The position numbers and the translations under genes are program-made. A DNA stretch of 64,000 nucleotides, taken from Pyrobaculum islandicum DSM 4184. GTDB lineage: Archaea > Thermoproteota > Thermoprotei > Thermoproteales > Thermoproteaceae. Location: NCBI RefSeq assembly GCF_000015205.1, contig NC_008701.1, forward strand, positions 871,436 through 935,435, written 5' to 3'. The notes beneath the pieces are model-generated. The model had not been told where the DNA came from. It made no database searches and saw only the letters and a list, made by a program, of their open reading frames with translations. Within the stretch, counting starts at the first letter, position 1. Each line of letters begins with the position of its first letter. This document shows, in pieces, positions 25,860 to 34,304 of this stretch.

Positions 25860-28740
25860 ATTTTTTCTCCACTGCCCCAACTTTGTGAAGTCTCTCTAAA
25901 TATTCCTCTACGCTGGGTTTTTCAAGTCCTACTTCTTTAGCTAATTCCTCTACGTCTAAGACAGCGCCTTTACCTCTACGGGCTACTGCTTCCAAAAGTC
26001 TTGCGTTTATGCCCAATTTCGACGCAATTGTGACAATAGCTTTCTCTAAGTCGTCACCAACATCTCCGAATTTAGCTTTTAACCACTCCAATGCAGTCTT
26101 TCTTTCCCTCTCTAGTTGTATAATCTTTTCATACCGTTTAGATATCTCAAAGGCGTAGAGCCTTAGAGTTGAAATGTAGTCATCAAGCCAAGGCTCGGGG
26201 AGTTCTAACAATATTTCTAAATCTCTTTCTACATCTATCTTCGACCGAATGTATTTCGCCATATGTTTGATCTCACCCCAGATTTTCAAAACCTCTTCAA
26301 CCTTTTGAACTAATGTTTCTTCTCTCTCAACGTCTTGTGGTCTGATTTTCACAACATCGATAAATTTCGATCTCTGAGGATATCTTTCTAATATTGTCGA
26401 AATTCTCCTCAGAAGTTTTGCCCTCTCTTCGGCTTCGCGCTCTAGTTCTCTCCTTATTTCTTCATACCTCTCCTTTGCTTCTATAAGCTTTTGTAACGCT
26501 TCTCTAAGAGCCTTGGCATAAGTCTTTCTATCCTCAAAACTAGCTCTCACTTCGGTGACGTCTATTTTCTTAGACAACCTAATTGTGCCTAGTGGCGTTT
26601 GTTTCTCTATTACGACCTCGCTAAAAGATTTTATCTGATCTAATATATTTCCAAGATAGCGACGCGCGAGCTCCTCGTTAAACTTGTAGAGATAGTCGCC
26701 GTTAGGTATCAAGACGCCTCTAAGTTTCATCAACTCAATTACGTCGTCTTCTCTAATCTCTCTCCACAGATTGGTGGGAAACAGCGCAACAATTATCGAC
26801 CTTAATTCTTTTTCATGGATAGACTCTTCAAACGTGTTTAGTAAAATTTCTTCTATAAGCCTATACGACTTGAAGCCCTCGACTTCTTGACCCTCGTCAA
26901 GCGCTTCCGCTACTTTGATCAACGCTGATTGTTTTTTCTCTTTACTCTTTCTCAAAGCTAGTGTATAACGTATGATGTTTTCTCTAGCTTTTTCTCTACC
27001 TAAACGAATCACATCTACAAACTCTGGGAATTTAGAGCTACGCCTTAGTAATTTATTTATTTCAAATTTGATAACTTCATGTTTTAGCTTTTCAATCCTA
27101 TCTGCACCATATATCTGTATTGTGACATAATTGGCAGCAGGCTCTGGATAGTATCTTTTCCAGTACGCAGACATTAGGGGCATCACTGCGGCTTGGATAG
27201 TCTCGCTAAGTAAAACTCTGCTTGTTATAAATATATTCATATAGTCTATAACATATCCACCTACGGCGCCTTGTGCTATTATGTTTGTTAGATCACCTAT
27301 TACTTTTTTCAGCTCGTCTTCTCTATCGACGTGGATAAAGATATAGCTCTCACGTATTCCCATGTTATTTTGCCATATGGCATATCCGCAACAAATCCGT
27401 AGACGTATACCATCTATACCTATTATGTGTTCAACCTCCTCTAGTAGAGACATATAATTCTCCAACTTCTGGCTTAGCTCTCTTGTAAGCGTAGCCACAG
27501 ACTGTACCTCATCTATTCCCACGAGTTTTGCTATATCGTCTAAAACCAGATATTTCTTTCCAATCAAATATTTTGATATATCTAAGCTATCTTCTGTAAA
27601 TACATATATATATAATTTTCCATGTTCAATTAGTGAATAGTAAAAATATGGCTCATATGAGACGTTTTTGGGATCTTTTAAATCTATGTCTTTGCCCCTG
27701 GTTAGTAAATACTCTCTAACTGTCACTAAAGCCTCTTTGTCTTCATATGGCACTCTATAGACATAAACCTCTTTAGAAATTGGAGTCTTCTTTTCAAAAG
27801 AAATTCCCGCAAACGCCAGCTCTAAAACTTCGTCATCTAAATCAGGGTTTATACCCTCTTCTCTTAGTAGATACGCTAGCCTTCCACCTTCTTTCTTAAG
27901 TTGGAAAAGCCTCGCGGTTAACTTCATAAGAGACCTTGGCGTCACTTCGCCTTTTCTCTTGGCCAAGTGATACAGAGCCGCTAGTTCATGCAACGTAAAT
28001 GGGCTAAGGGGGTCGATATCTCCTTTCTCTATTTTTCTTAAGCGTTCTTGCGACGAATAAGCTGAAAGCCTTTGTTTTACGGTTTCTACAAATTGCCAAA
28101 AAGGATAGCGGGTATCTAGTACAATCTCTTTATAGACTCTTCCGCTAGTTATGTCAAATACATCCGGTATTACGTTTTTTAGTATTGTATAGTAAAGCTG
28201 AGGCGTAAGAGCTATGATTATTGCTATTTTGTTAAATCTCTCTGGATCGCCTAACATATGGCGGTACGAGCGGGGTTCTAACAACGCTCTTATATATGTC
28301 GCCACTTTCTGAATCATTTTTACAAACTTTTCGTCACTTAAAGCACCAAGTTTATGTACTGCCGCAATACGTGATATCTCATCTGCCTCATCTATTAATA
28401 CTAACATAGGCTTGTTTTTTTCCTTGGCAATAGTCTGCGTCAAAAACTCACTATCTAGTGAAAGCGCGAATCTGACGATCGCAAAACCCTCCTCGGCTGC
28501 AAGTTTTTCAACCTCGTCTAGCAGTTCACTTTTGCCCCATCCATATGGCGCAATTATAACAGCTAGGACGTTGATATTTCCCTCCTTGACAACTTTTAGC
28601 ACATCGGCGACTTCTTGCAACTCTTTTTCAAACCCTACACTCCTGTGAAGCCTTACAAGGTGAGTAACTCCGCTGGGGCTAAACGGCATATCAACGAAGG
28701 CATACACATTTGTAATGGGGCCCCCTGTATATATTTGCAA
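25849..28740 (-). CDS. Large P-loop/AAA ATPase with coiled coil and winged helix
   Basis: The 963-aa protein has an N-terminal AAA-like ATPase with Walker A APYGWGKSE (residues 64-72) and Walker B VLIDEADE (114-121), in the style of ORC/Cdc6-like or DUF499-type ATPases. The middle ~450 residues are unassigned. Residues about 740-900 are long charged helices (probable coiled coil), and the end (LDVEELAKEVGLEKPSVEEY) looks like a winged helix. It is the first gene of the operon with the unknown protein and NurA. It may load or drive the nuclease on DNA. Confidence 0.75.
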   Translation of the reverse strand: MQIYTGGPITNVYAFVDMPFSPSGVTHLVRLHRSVGFEKELQEVADVLKVVKEGNINVLAVIIAPYGWGKSELLDEVEKLAAEEGFAIVRFALSLDSEFLTQTIAKEKNKPMLVLIDEADEISRIAAVHKLGALSDEKFVKMIQKVATYIRALLEPRSYRHMLGDPERFNKIAIIIALTPQLYYTILKNVIPDVFDITSGRVYKEIVLDTRYPFWQFVETVKQRLSAYSSQERLRKIEKGDIDPLSPFTLHELAALYHLAKRKGEVTPRSLMKLTARLFQLKKEGGRLAYLLREEGINPDLDDEVLELAFAGISFEKKTPISKEVYVYRVPYEDKEALVTVREYLLTRGKDIDLKDPKNVSYEPYFYYSLIEHGKLYIYVFTEDSLDISKYLIGKKYLVLDDIAKLVGIDEVQSVATLTRELSQKLENYMSLLEEVEHIIGIDGIRLRICCGYAIWQNNMGIRESYIFIHVDREDELKKVIGDLTNIIAQGAVGGYVIDYMNIFITSRVLLSETIQAAVMPLMSAYWKRYYPEPAANYVTIQIYGADRIEKLKHEVIKFEINKLLRRSSKFPEFVDVIRLGREKARENIIRYTLALRKSKEKKQSALIKVAEALDEGQEVEGFKSYRLIEEILLNTFEESIHEKELRSIIVALFPTNLWREIREDDVIELMKLRGVLIPNGDYLYKFNEELARRYLGNILDQIKSFSEVVIEKQTPLGTIRLSKKIDVTEVRASFEDRKTYAKALREALQKLIEAKERYEEIRRELEREAEERAKLLRRISTILERYPQRSKFIDVVKIRPQDVEREETLVQKVEEVLKIWGEIKHMAKYIRSKIDVERDLEILLELPEPWLDDYISTLRLYAFEISKRYEKIIQLERERKTALEWLKAKFGDVGDDLEKAIVTIASKLGINARLLEAVARRGKGAVLDVEELAKEVGLEKPSVEEYLERLHKVGAVEKKYVA

Positions 28741-28782
28741 CAGCTAAAAACCACGTTTAATAGCAGCAAAACGCATCTCTGT

Positions 28783-29247
28783 GTGCTAAGGAGGTGTCAG
28801 TCGTCAGACATACCGGGTATATATGAGGTTGAGGTAAAATCGTTTAAACAAGATGATATCTATAGCATAGAGCTATTGAAATTTCTATGTTCCTATTGTG
28901 GCGAGAATTCCTATGTTTATATAGTTGGCGGCAAAGTCGCGGGTTACATAATAACATGTGTAGAGACTAATGCAGCACATATAATATCAATTGCTGTCGC
29001 GCCAGAATATAGAGGATTGGGCATAGGTAAGATGCTACTTTGTACAGCACTTAAGCTCTTGACAGAATGTAAAACCTCTGAAGTATTTCTTGAGGTTAGA
29101 GTTTCAAATACGCCTGCGTTAAGACTTTACGAATCCGCCGGTTTCCAACTGGTCGAAGTATTGAAGAATTACTACAGCGATGGTGAAGACGGATATAGGA
29201 TGTCGCTGAAAGATAAGAAAAAAGCTCGCGAATTTTGTAAACATTAA
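28783..29247 (+). CDS. GNAT N-acetyltransferase (RimI-like)
   Basis: About 154 aa from the GTG at 28783 (VLRRCQSSDIPGIYEVE), the point where the GNAT domain normally starts. A longer frame reaches back into the divergent ATPase gene and is unlikely. Motif A (AVAPEYRGLGIGKMLL) binds acetyl-CoA, and VRVSNTPALRLYESAGF is the typical motif B. Archaeal RimI-type enzymes acetylate protein N termini. The promoter must lie in the 42-base gap shared with the ATPase operon. Confidence 0.85.
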   Translation: MLRRCQSSDIPGIYEVEVKSFKQDDIYSIELLKFLCSYCGENSYVYIVGGKVAGYIITCVETNAAHIISIAVAPEYRGLGIGKMLLCTALKLLTECKTSEVFLEVRVSNTPALRLYESAGFQLVEVLKNYYSDGEDGYRMSLKDKKKAREFCKH

Positions 29248-29372
29248 CTAAAAACGTGGATAATTCTATAAATAATGTACTTAAGGTAGTTCTTCTTCTT
29301 CAGATAGTACATCCTTATGTATTCCTCCAGTGTTATTTCGCCTATGATGTATTTCTTTTCCACTATACTCAT
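29244..29372 (-). CDS. Possible 42-aa protein (SHOCT-like)
   Basis: A short minus-strand frame from an ATG at 29372 has a coding-like sequence (IVEKKYIIGEITLEEYIRMY) reminiscent of SHOCT-type oligomerisation helices. The frame stays open about 30 codons further upstream without a clear start, so it may be the tail of a broken gene. It overlaps the end of the GNAT gene by 4 bases. Confidence 0.3.
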   Translation of the reverse strand: MSIVEKKYIIGEITLEEYIRMYYLKKKNYLKYIIYRIIHVFS

Positions 29373-29521
29373 AAAGTGATTATCAATTCCTAAATGCTTA
29401 CTCCTAAAGCTCTCGATAGACTTGGCGAAAATCCTAAAATGTAGAAAATTGCACCTCCATAATCGGAAGTCTCGTCCTCTAGGGGCGAGGAGGAGCGCTT
29501 ATTTTCTATGTATGACACGCT

Positions 29522-30106
29522 ATGGCTAAAATTCGCCACACGGCAGAAGAGCCCATATGTTTCTCAACCCTAAAGCGGGTTTTAATTGAGAAGAATAAAA
29601 GCGTGGACATTTGTATAACAAGTGGCGCAAAGGGCGGGACTGGGAAAACTACTTTTGCTAATGTATTTGCGTATACATATCACATCTTAACGGGAACTTC
29701 AACAAGAGTAGTAAAACCGCTAGATAGTTACCAAGGTATTGAAATTGCTATTGTGGACTTCCCAGCGTTTCAACTGACAGATAAAAAATATTTGAAACGT
29801 CTCCTAAGATGTGACGCCGTATTGTACATCGTTGAGGAAGACTTTGAAACACTACGTGCAATAGAAATTCTACATATGCTAATTAAGGCAGAGGTACTTG
29901 GCGTTGTTATAAATAAAGTACTAGAAAAACCAAGTAAAGAATTTATAAGTATATATAGTAGATTTGGTAAAGTATATATTATACATTTCGATAAGAAGCT
30001 AGCAATACATAAGAGCGTAGGCATACCACCGTATAGACTAAGGTCAATAGCCACATTAGAAATAGCTAAAGCCGCAGTAGATATAATTAGGAAAATAGAG
30101 GTGTAG
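29522..30106 (+). CDS. ParA/MinD-like P-loop ATPase
   Basis: The 194-aa protein has a deviant Walker A (KGGTGKTT, residues 37-44) and a Walker B-like IAIVDFPAF near 80, defining the SIMIBI ParA/MinD class. It is shorter than MinD (about 260 aa) and has no ParB partner beside it. It lies at the edge of the tnpB graveyard. A role in partition, positioning or cofactor assembly cannot be chosen from the sequence. Confidence 0.8.
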   Translation: MAKIRHTAEEPICFSTLKRVLIEKNKSVDICITSGAKGGTGKTTFANVFAYTYHILTGTSTRVVKPLDSYQGIEIAIVDFPAFQLTDKKYLKRLLRCDAVLYIVEEDFETLRAIEILHMLIKAEVLGVVINKVLEKPSKEFISIYSRFGKVYIIHFDKKLAIHKSVGIPPYRLRSIATLEIAKAAVDIIRKIEV

Positions 30107-30182
30107 TTGAGATATCACAACACTGTTTTATTCTCTGTCACGAAAAATCTCACTCTTTACAAACAACATCTCCTTACTTGGC

Positions 30183-30302
30183 GCCGAACTCTCTCCTAGG
30201 CCCAAGACTGTGAGAGTCAAGGGCTTAGACATAGAGCGCTGAAGCGGTCACACTAGACGCCACAATATTTCCACCTTTGGCATCCTGTAGACTTGGCTCA
30301 TG
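30183..30302 (-). pseudogene. tnpB N-terminal remnant
   Basis: Read on the minus strand from an ATG at 30302, the start (MSQVYRMPKVEILWRLV, then a stop) matches the N terminus of the intact TnpB (YRTLRIEIPWRLVEERPD). A degenerate GLG-like continuation follows to about 30183. The 40 bases before the ATG match the leader of the mini-tnpB at 59.0 kb. The rest of the gene is missing. Confidence 0.65.
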
Positions 30303-30849
30303 GACACATGCGGCACGGAGGGGAAAACTAGTTGGAGACGCGCCTACTCTCGTCCCTAAGAAGCACCACGATAGTTACAATGGAAAGCGTTGATATAGTT
30401 GACATTGCGACGAGCGCCCGGAGAACGGTCTCGGAGCGCAAAGGCGGTGTACTACGTCGCGGTCGTGACCCCCAACTACCGTGGCCAAAGACGCGACCAG
30501 AATCCGCATCCCGTCGGGAGAGAAAGGCGAGCGTGCAACACGTTCGGCTTTCGGGGTCGCCGAAAGTCAATTTATCGTTAACTTGATACAAGCCAACCTA
30601 GGGGAAGTGGGTTAGAAACGGGTTTACGGCGGTTCTCACGGCGTCGCCGCCAACGCCACGATGGGTATTGTCAATTGAACAAGACTTGGGGTGGCAACGG
30701 CGGCGTATGACGCCGGCGAGGTCGGCAAGTTGCTAGCGACGGCTCTGGCTGCGAAGGTCAACAACATGCCTCCCAACGCCGCCTTTACGACGGCGCCGCT
30801 CAGCGCCACCGCTGCCGTGGCCAACACGGCGGGCGTCGCGTATATGGCC
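30303..30849. other. Decayed sequence between tnpB fragments
   Basis: Bases 30303-30345 are the conserved tnpB leader (minus strand). From about 30640 to 30900 both strands have long Ala/Val-rich open frames, which on either strand would be hydrophobic; they may be the remains of a small membrane protein gene like the one at 59.0-59.5 kb, but the similarity is only compositional apart from the last dozen codons near 30340. No intact gene is supported. Confidence 0.4.
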
Positions 30850-31215
30850 GTCTCTAGTTGGCTCGTACTGGAAGGGGCAACGCCGCCCGCGAGATCATAA
30901 AGCTGGCCAGAGAACGTCAAGCCGTGATCGTAGTAGACACAATGGAGGACGACACGTACCGAGAGTTGAAGGAGGGGAACGGAGAGAAGAAACACCTCTA
31001 CGACGGCCTCGGCCAGCTGAGGAGGCGCAGTGGTACGGCATTCCATATGTAGAGGTGCGACTCTACAGCACGGTCTGCCCCCGTTGTGGAGCCAAGATGG
31101 AAGAGGGGTCGCGTAATGCGTTGCCCCACCTGCGGCTTCTCGAACTATAGGGATCGGATCCCCTGTTGCGGACAAAGAGGAGGTGCCGGGAACTCCTCCA
31201 AGAGACAAAACAACC
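30850..31215 (+). pseudogene. tnpB C-terminal remnant (copy C)
   Basis: The segment encodes the RuvC-II region (VIVVDTMEDDTYRELKE) and KKHLYDGLGQLRRR. After a 16-base deletion and a frameshift come QWYGIPYVE and the first zinc knuckle CPRCGAKM, then further shifts through the second knuckle. The same 16-base deletion is in the copy at 32.9 kb. The N-terminal half is absent. The GC-rich element follows at 31275. Confidence 0.85.
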
Positions 31216-31274
31216 AGCTTTTTCCCCGTCCAGACAATCATCTTACTTTTAAACTCGTAAAACATTCCTTTCCA

Positions 31275-31432
31275 TGTACCAACCAGCCCTGGGGACCCGG
31301 CCGGCTGTTGAAGTCCGCCAAGCCCATCCGCCCGGACACGGCCAGACCCCCCACGTCCCGGGTTGCCCAGCGCGACTCGGGTGCGTGCCCCGAACTCCCC
31401 CGGGGGAGGGCCGACGCCATAAAAGGAGAGCC
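31275..31432 (+). ncRNA. GC-rich structured element after decayed tnpB (copy C)
   Basis: It lies directly downstream of the tnpB remnant, like copy A after the intact gene. Landmarks are CCCTGGGGACCCGG, a central hairpin with ten pairs (31357-31366 with 31372-31381, five-base loop), a CCCCCGGGGGAGGG hairpin and the terminal aaaaggagagcc. The bases of the central stem differ from copies A, B and D but pairing is kept. Confidence 0.6.
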
Positions 31433-31447
31433 TAACAGACAATACGT

Positions 31448-31696
31448 CTATGAAAGCGATTTTACAGTTTTGGCAACATAGTTGTCGCACTGCTTCTTAA
31501 ATGTACAAAAATTGCACGCAAGGGGGTTCTCGCCTCTTAACCTACGCTCGACAACTCTACATAAGTTCTTTATATAGTACTGCGGAAAACAGTCCTTACA
31601 TACAAATATGTTTTCACGTATGTACGCGACGTTCTTAAAATTGACCTCTCTCCCACATACTGCACAATAGGGCACAGATAGTCGTAAATAACGCAT
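31448..31696 (-). CDS. Small zinc-binding protein
   Basis: The 82-aa protein has CAVCGR and CKDC knuckles (about residues 11-36) and a second Cys set (ACNFCTFKKQC) near the end, so it probably binds zinc or an Fe-S cluster. It is divergent from the AMMECR1 gene with 24 bases between. A role in nucleic-acid or protein binding is possible; none can be assigned. Confidence 0.65.
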   Translation of the reverse strand: MRYLRLSVPYCAVCGREVNFKNVAYIRENIFVCKDCFPQYYIKNLCRVVERRLRGENPLACNFCTFKKQCDNYVAKTVKSLS

Positions 31697-31720
31697 TAAT
31701 AAACATGTACCAAAATCTTC

Positions 31721-32386
31721 GTGTTTCGCCCATACACAATAGAAGAGGGGGCCTATCTAGTCAAACTCGCAAGATCAACTGTAGAAACATTTCTCAAAAC
31801 GGGCAAGATAATAATCCCAGAGAGCCCGCCACAAAGACTTCTTATAGATAACTATGGGGTATTTACAACAATAGAAACGGTCTCGGGCGATAGATATGAG
31901 CTACGCGGATGTATAGGATATCCAGAGGGATATAAAAATACACTATATGCAACTATCTACAGCGCCATAGGCGCGTGTTGTCAAGATCCACGCTTCCCAG
32001 CCCTACGCATAGACGAACTCCCCCATGTAATATTTGAAGTGAGCATTTTAAGTCCATTGACCCTTCTACAAGACGACCCTAGGAAATACCCAGAGCTTAT
32101 TCAAGTAGGCCGTCACGGCTTAGTTGTCAGAAGAGGCCCCTATGCTGGTTTATTACTACCTCAAGTAGCTGTAGAAGAGTGTTGGGACGCAGAAGAGTTT
32201 TTATTACATGTATGTATGAAGGCGTGGTTGCCTGGCGATTGTTGGCTAGACCGTAGAACTAAGCTCTATATATACGAGGCGCAGATATTCCGCGAAAAAA
32301 CGCCTGGCGGCGAAATATACGAGCGTAACCTCGTCGCCGAAACTGCTAAATGTAGTCCAAAAACTCGTAGAGAAAACGAACAGTAA
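31721..32386 (+). CDS. AMMECR1-family protein
   Basis: The 221-aa protein carries the family signature LRGCIGYPEG near residue 70, ACCQDPRFPAL and the C-terminal EECWDAEEFLLHVCMKAWLP. AMMECR1-domain proteins are conserved from archaea to humans; their biochemical activity is unsettled. It starts with GTG. The last ~15 codons overlap the convergent gene by 41 bases. The gene sits between two tnpB remnants in the same orientation. Confidence 0.9.
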   Translation: MFRPYTIEEGAYLVKLARSTVETFLKTGKIIIPESPPQRLLIDNYGVFTTIETVSGDRYELRGCIGYPEGYKNTLYATIYSAIGACCQDPRFPALRIDELPHVIFEVSILSPLTLLQDDPRKYPELIQVGRHGLVVRRGPYAGLLLPQVAVEECWDAEEFLLHVCMKAWLPGDCWLDRRTKLYIYEAQIFREKTPGGEIYERNLVAETAKCSPKTRRENEQ

Positions 32387-32831
32387 GATAATCCAAGTAC
32401 TGATTGCCCACTGCTACAAGTTTTTTCTCGCCTCTCTTTATGACATATACATAGAAATCTCCTATCTTAGCCTGTAGAAAATCTGTCTCTAACTCCTCGA
32501 GCCTATCAACCTCCGGAGGCCTTCCGCCTAGCTCTTTCTCGCCGAGCTTAATATACGTAAATCCCAACAGGTCTTTTAACTCCTCAAGAGAAGACGGGAT
32601 ATAGCCAACTTTCCCATATGGCGGGATTATCTTCTCCAACCTCTCCCTAATCTCGCCTATTTGTTTAATAATTTCTTGTTCGCCGGGGGTATATCTGGCA
32701 ACAACATCTTGAGGTGGAGGTGGCTGTCTACGCGATATAAACAACACAATTAAGACGAGAGCAACTACGGCAATAACCAACAGGGACAACTCCAGCACTT
32801 GGAGATACATGAGATGTAGTACAAGTAACAT
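32346..32831 (-). CDS. Membrane-anchored hypothetical protein (161 aa)
   Basis: One N-terminal membrane helix (about residues 8-32, ending FISRRQPPPP) is followed by a charged helical region (GEQEIIKQIGEIRERLEKI) and a soluble domain with FYVYVIKRGEKKLVAVGNQ. A single-pass anchor with a cytoplasmic domain is likely from the basic residues after the helix. No family recognised. Several possible starts exist within the first ten codons. Confidence 0.6.
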   Translation of the reverse strand: MLLVLHLMYLQVLELSLLVIAVVALVLIVLFISRRQPPPPQDVVARYTPGEQEIIKQIGEIRERLEKIIPPYGKVGYIPSSLEELKDLLGFTYIKLGEKELGGRPPEVDRLEELETDFLQAKIGDFYVYVIKRGEKKLVAVGNQYLDYLTVRFLYEFLDYI

Positions 32832-32892
32832 TATATAATAGTTACAGCTAAATATCGTTATATAATTAATATAATTACAGACGCACGTGCGG

Positions 32893-33345
32893 ACGAGGAC
32901 AGGGATCGCGCAAGGCCCTCGACCTCCAGAGACAACTGTGGAAGCTTAAGACGAAGCGCTACGGCGTAATCCGCGAGGTCGTAGTAGACGCGACGCGTGA
33001 AGTCATAAAACTGGCGAGAGAGAGCCAAGCCGCGATCGTAGTAGACACGATGGGGACGAGACGTATTTGGCGAAGAAGCAAAGCGGCGAAAACGGCAGTA
33101 AGAAACACCTCTACGACGGCCTCGGCCAACTGAGGAGGCGCAGTGGTACGGCTTGCCCTATGTGGAGGAGCGGCGGTATTCAACAGTCTGTCCAAAGCGC
33201 GACGCAAAGGTGGTAGAGGAGAGGGGTCGCGTAATGCATTGCCCCGCCTGCGGCTTCAGAGCGCACCGCGACAACGCCCCCATGACATGGCGGAGAAGAG
33301 GTACTGGGGGCTACTCCAGAAACAACCCCCTCGGCGACCACCACC
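32893..33345 (+). pseudogene. tnpB C-terminal remnant (copy E)
   Basis: It encodes a region aligning with about residue 275 of the intact TnpB onward (ATREVIKLARESQAAIVVDTM), then frameshifts. KKHLYDGLGQLRRR is followed by the same 16-base deletion as copy C, then QWYGLPYVEERR, one damaged zinc knuckle (CPKRDAK) and a preserved second one (CPACGFRAHRDN). The gene is clearly dead. A degenerate GC-rich element follows. Confidence 0.85.
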
Positions 33346-33369
33346 TAACCCCCCAACTACACCTCCCAC

Positions 33370-33508
33370 ATGAACAACGCCGGCCCCAGGCGGCAGACAA
33401 AGAAAATCGACGACCTACGGCCACATAAGACCCACCCCCCGCCCCGGCACACCCAAAACAGACCCCCAAGCCCCCCGGGAAGGGCCAAGAAAGAGTTAAG
33501 GGGGACGC
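33370..33508 (+). ncRNA. Degenerate GC-rich element after decayed tnpB (copy E)
   Basis: It begins with GCCGGCCCCAGGCGG, comparable with the family's CCGGCCCTGGGGC. It ends with the CCCCCCGGGAAGGGCC hairpin and a terminal ttaagggggacgc, but the central covarying hairpin is eroded. It is probably no longer functional. Its end overlaps the last codons of the TrmB-like gene on the other strand. Confidence 0.45.
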
Positions 33509-34227
33509 AAACTAGAGGCCTTTTGCCATACGTGGATAAAGTAAGTACGTGCTATTTCTATCATAAAGCGGTCATTTGAATACGCACCAGATATTTCTCC
33601 GCTGTATTTAACATAAATTACGACAGCTCCCCCTATCGCGCCACCGCCGAACATCTCAGCTACTGTCTTAACTTCAACGCGTGGAGGGAGGTTAAGCCTA
33701 TGTATAAGCTCTTCTGTAACAAGCATTTTTATTGGTATACGTTTTGACTCTTCTATAAGCGTATCTACTATCTGTGGCGTAATTAACTCTGGAAATGGAA
33801 ATGCGAGATAAGCCACATCTTCTGAAGACTTCAAAATCTCTACTATAAGCTCGCCCACTCTATCAGAGCCGCGGACTAGAGTTAGAAAAGTTGGAGCTGT
33901 TGCATATCGGCTTTCGTAAATTGTTTGGAGATTATCAAATATTGGCTTTAAAGTTTTTAACGTTACTGAAAGTATATTAACAAGAGATCTATATATATCT
34001 ATAGGTGGAGAAGCTTTAAATTTTACAGGACGAGATTTCTCATTTCGTGTAATAAATCCTAACTTAATAAGTTTATCAAGGTATATATAAGTCTTTGTAT
34101 ACGGAATTTTTAAAATATCTGCAATATCTCTAGCAGTAAGCTCTCCTTTTTCTACAAGCGTTATATATATGTCTATCTCTCTCTGGCCAAGTCCTAAAAG
34201 TTTAGACACTTTCTTTAACTGCTCCAC
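33496..34227 (-). CDS. TrmB-family transcription regulator
   Basis: The 243-aa protein has an N-terminal winged helix (LGLGQREIDIYITLVEKGELTAR, quoted in part, and KIPYTKTYIYLDKLIKLGF) and a C-terminal TrmB-type phospholipase-D-like effector domain. TrmB proteins repress or activate sugar and central-metabolism genes in response to sugars. It is divergent from the radical SAM gene and may control it or itself. The C-terminal codons run into the degenerate GC-rich element and may have been altered by the insertion. Confidence 0.85.
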   Translation of the reverse strand: MEQLKKVSKLLGLGQREIDIYITLVEKGELTARDIADILKIPYTKTYIYLDKLIKLGFITRNEKSRPVKFKASPPIDIYRSLVNILSVTLKTLKPIFDNLQTIYESRYATAPTFLTLVRGSDRVGELIVEILKSSEDVAYLAFPFPELITPQIVDTLIEESKRIPIKMLVTEELIHRLNLPPRVEVKTVAEMFGGGAIGGAVVIYVKYSGEISGAYSNDRFMIEIARTYFIHVWQKASSLRPP

Positions 34228-34304
34228 AGAGAATAACGGGCAGTAATTAACTTTTTTTCGGTAATTTAGTTAAAATGTTTAAATCTCCATAACCCTTGGG
34301 GGCT

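Noticed and set aside
30636-31490. 284-codon minus-strand open frame
   Set aside because: It is antisense to a tnpB remnant and to the GC-rich element; high GC gives long chance frames here.
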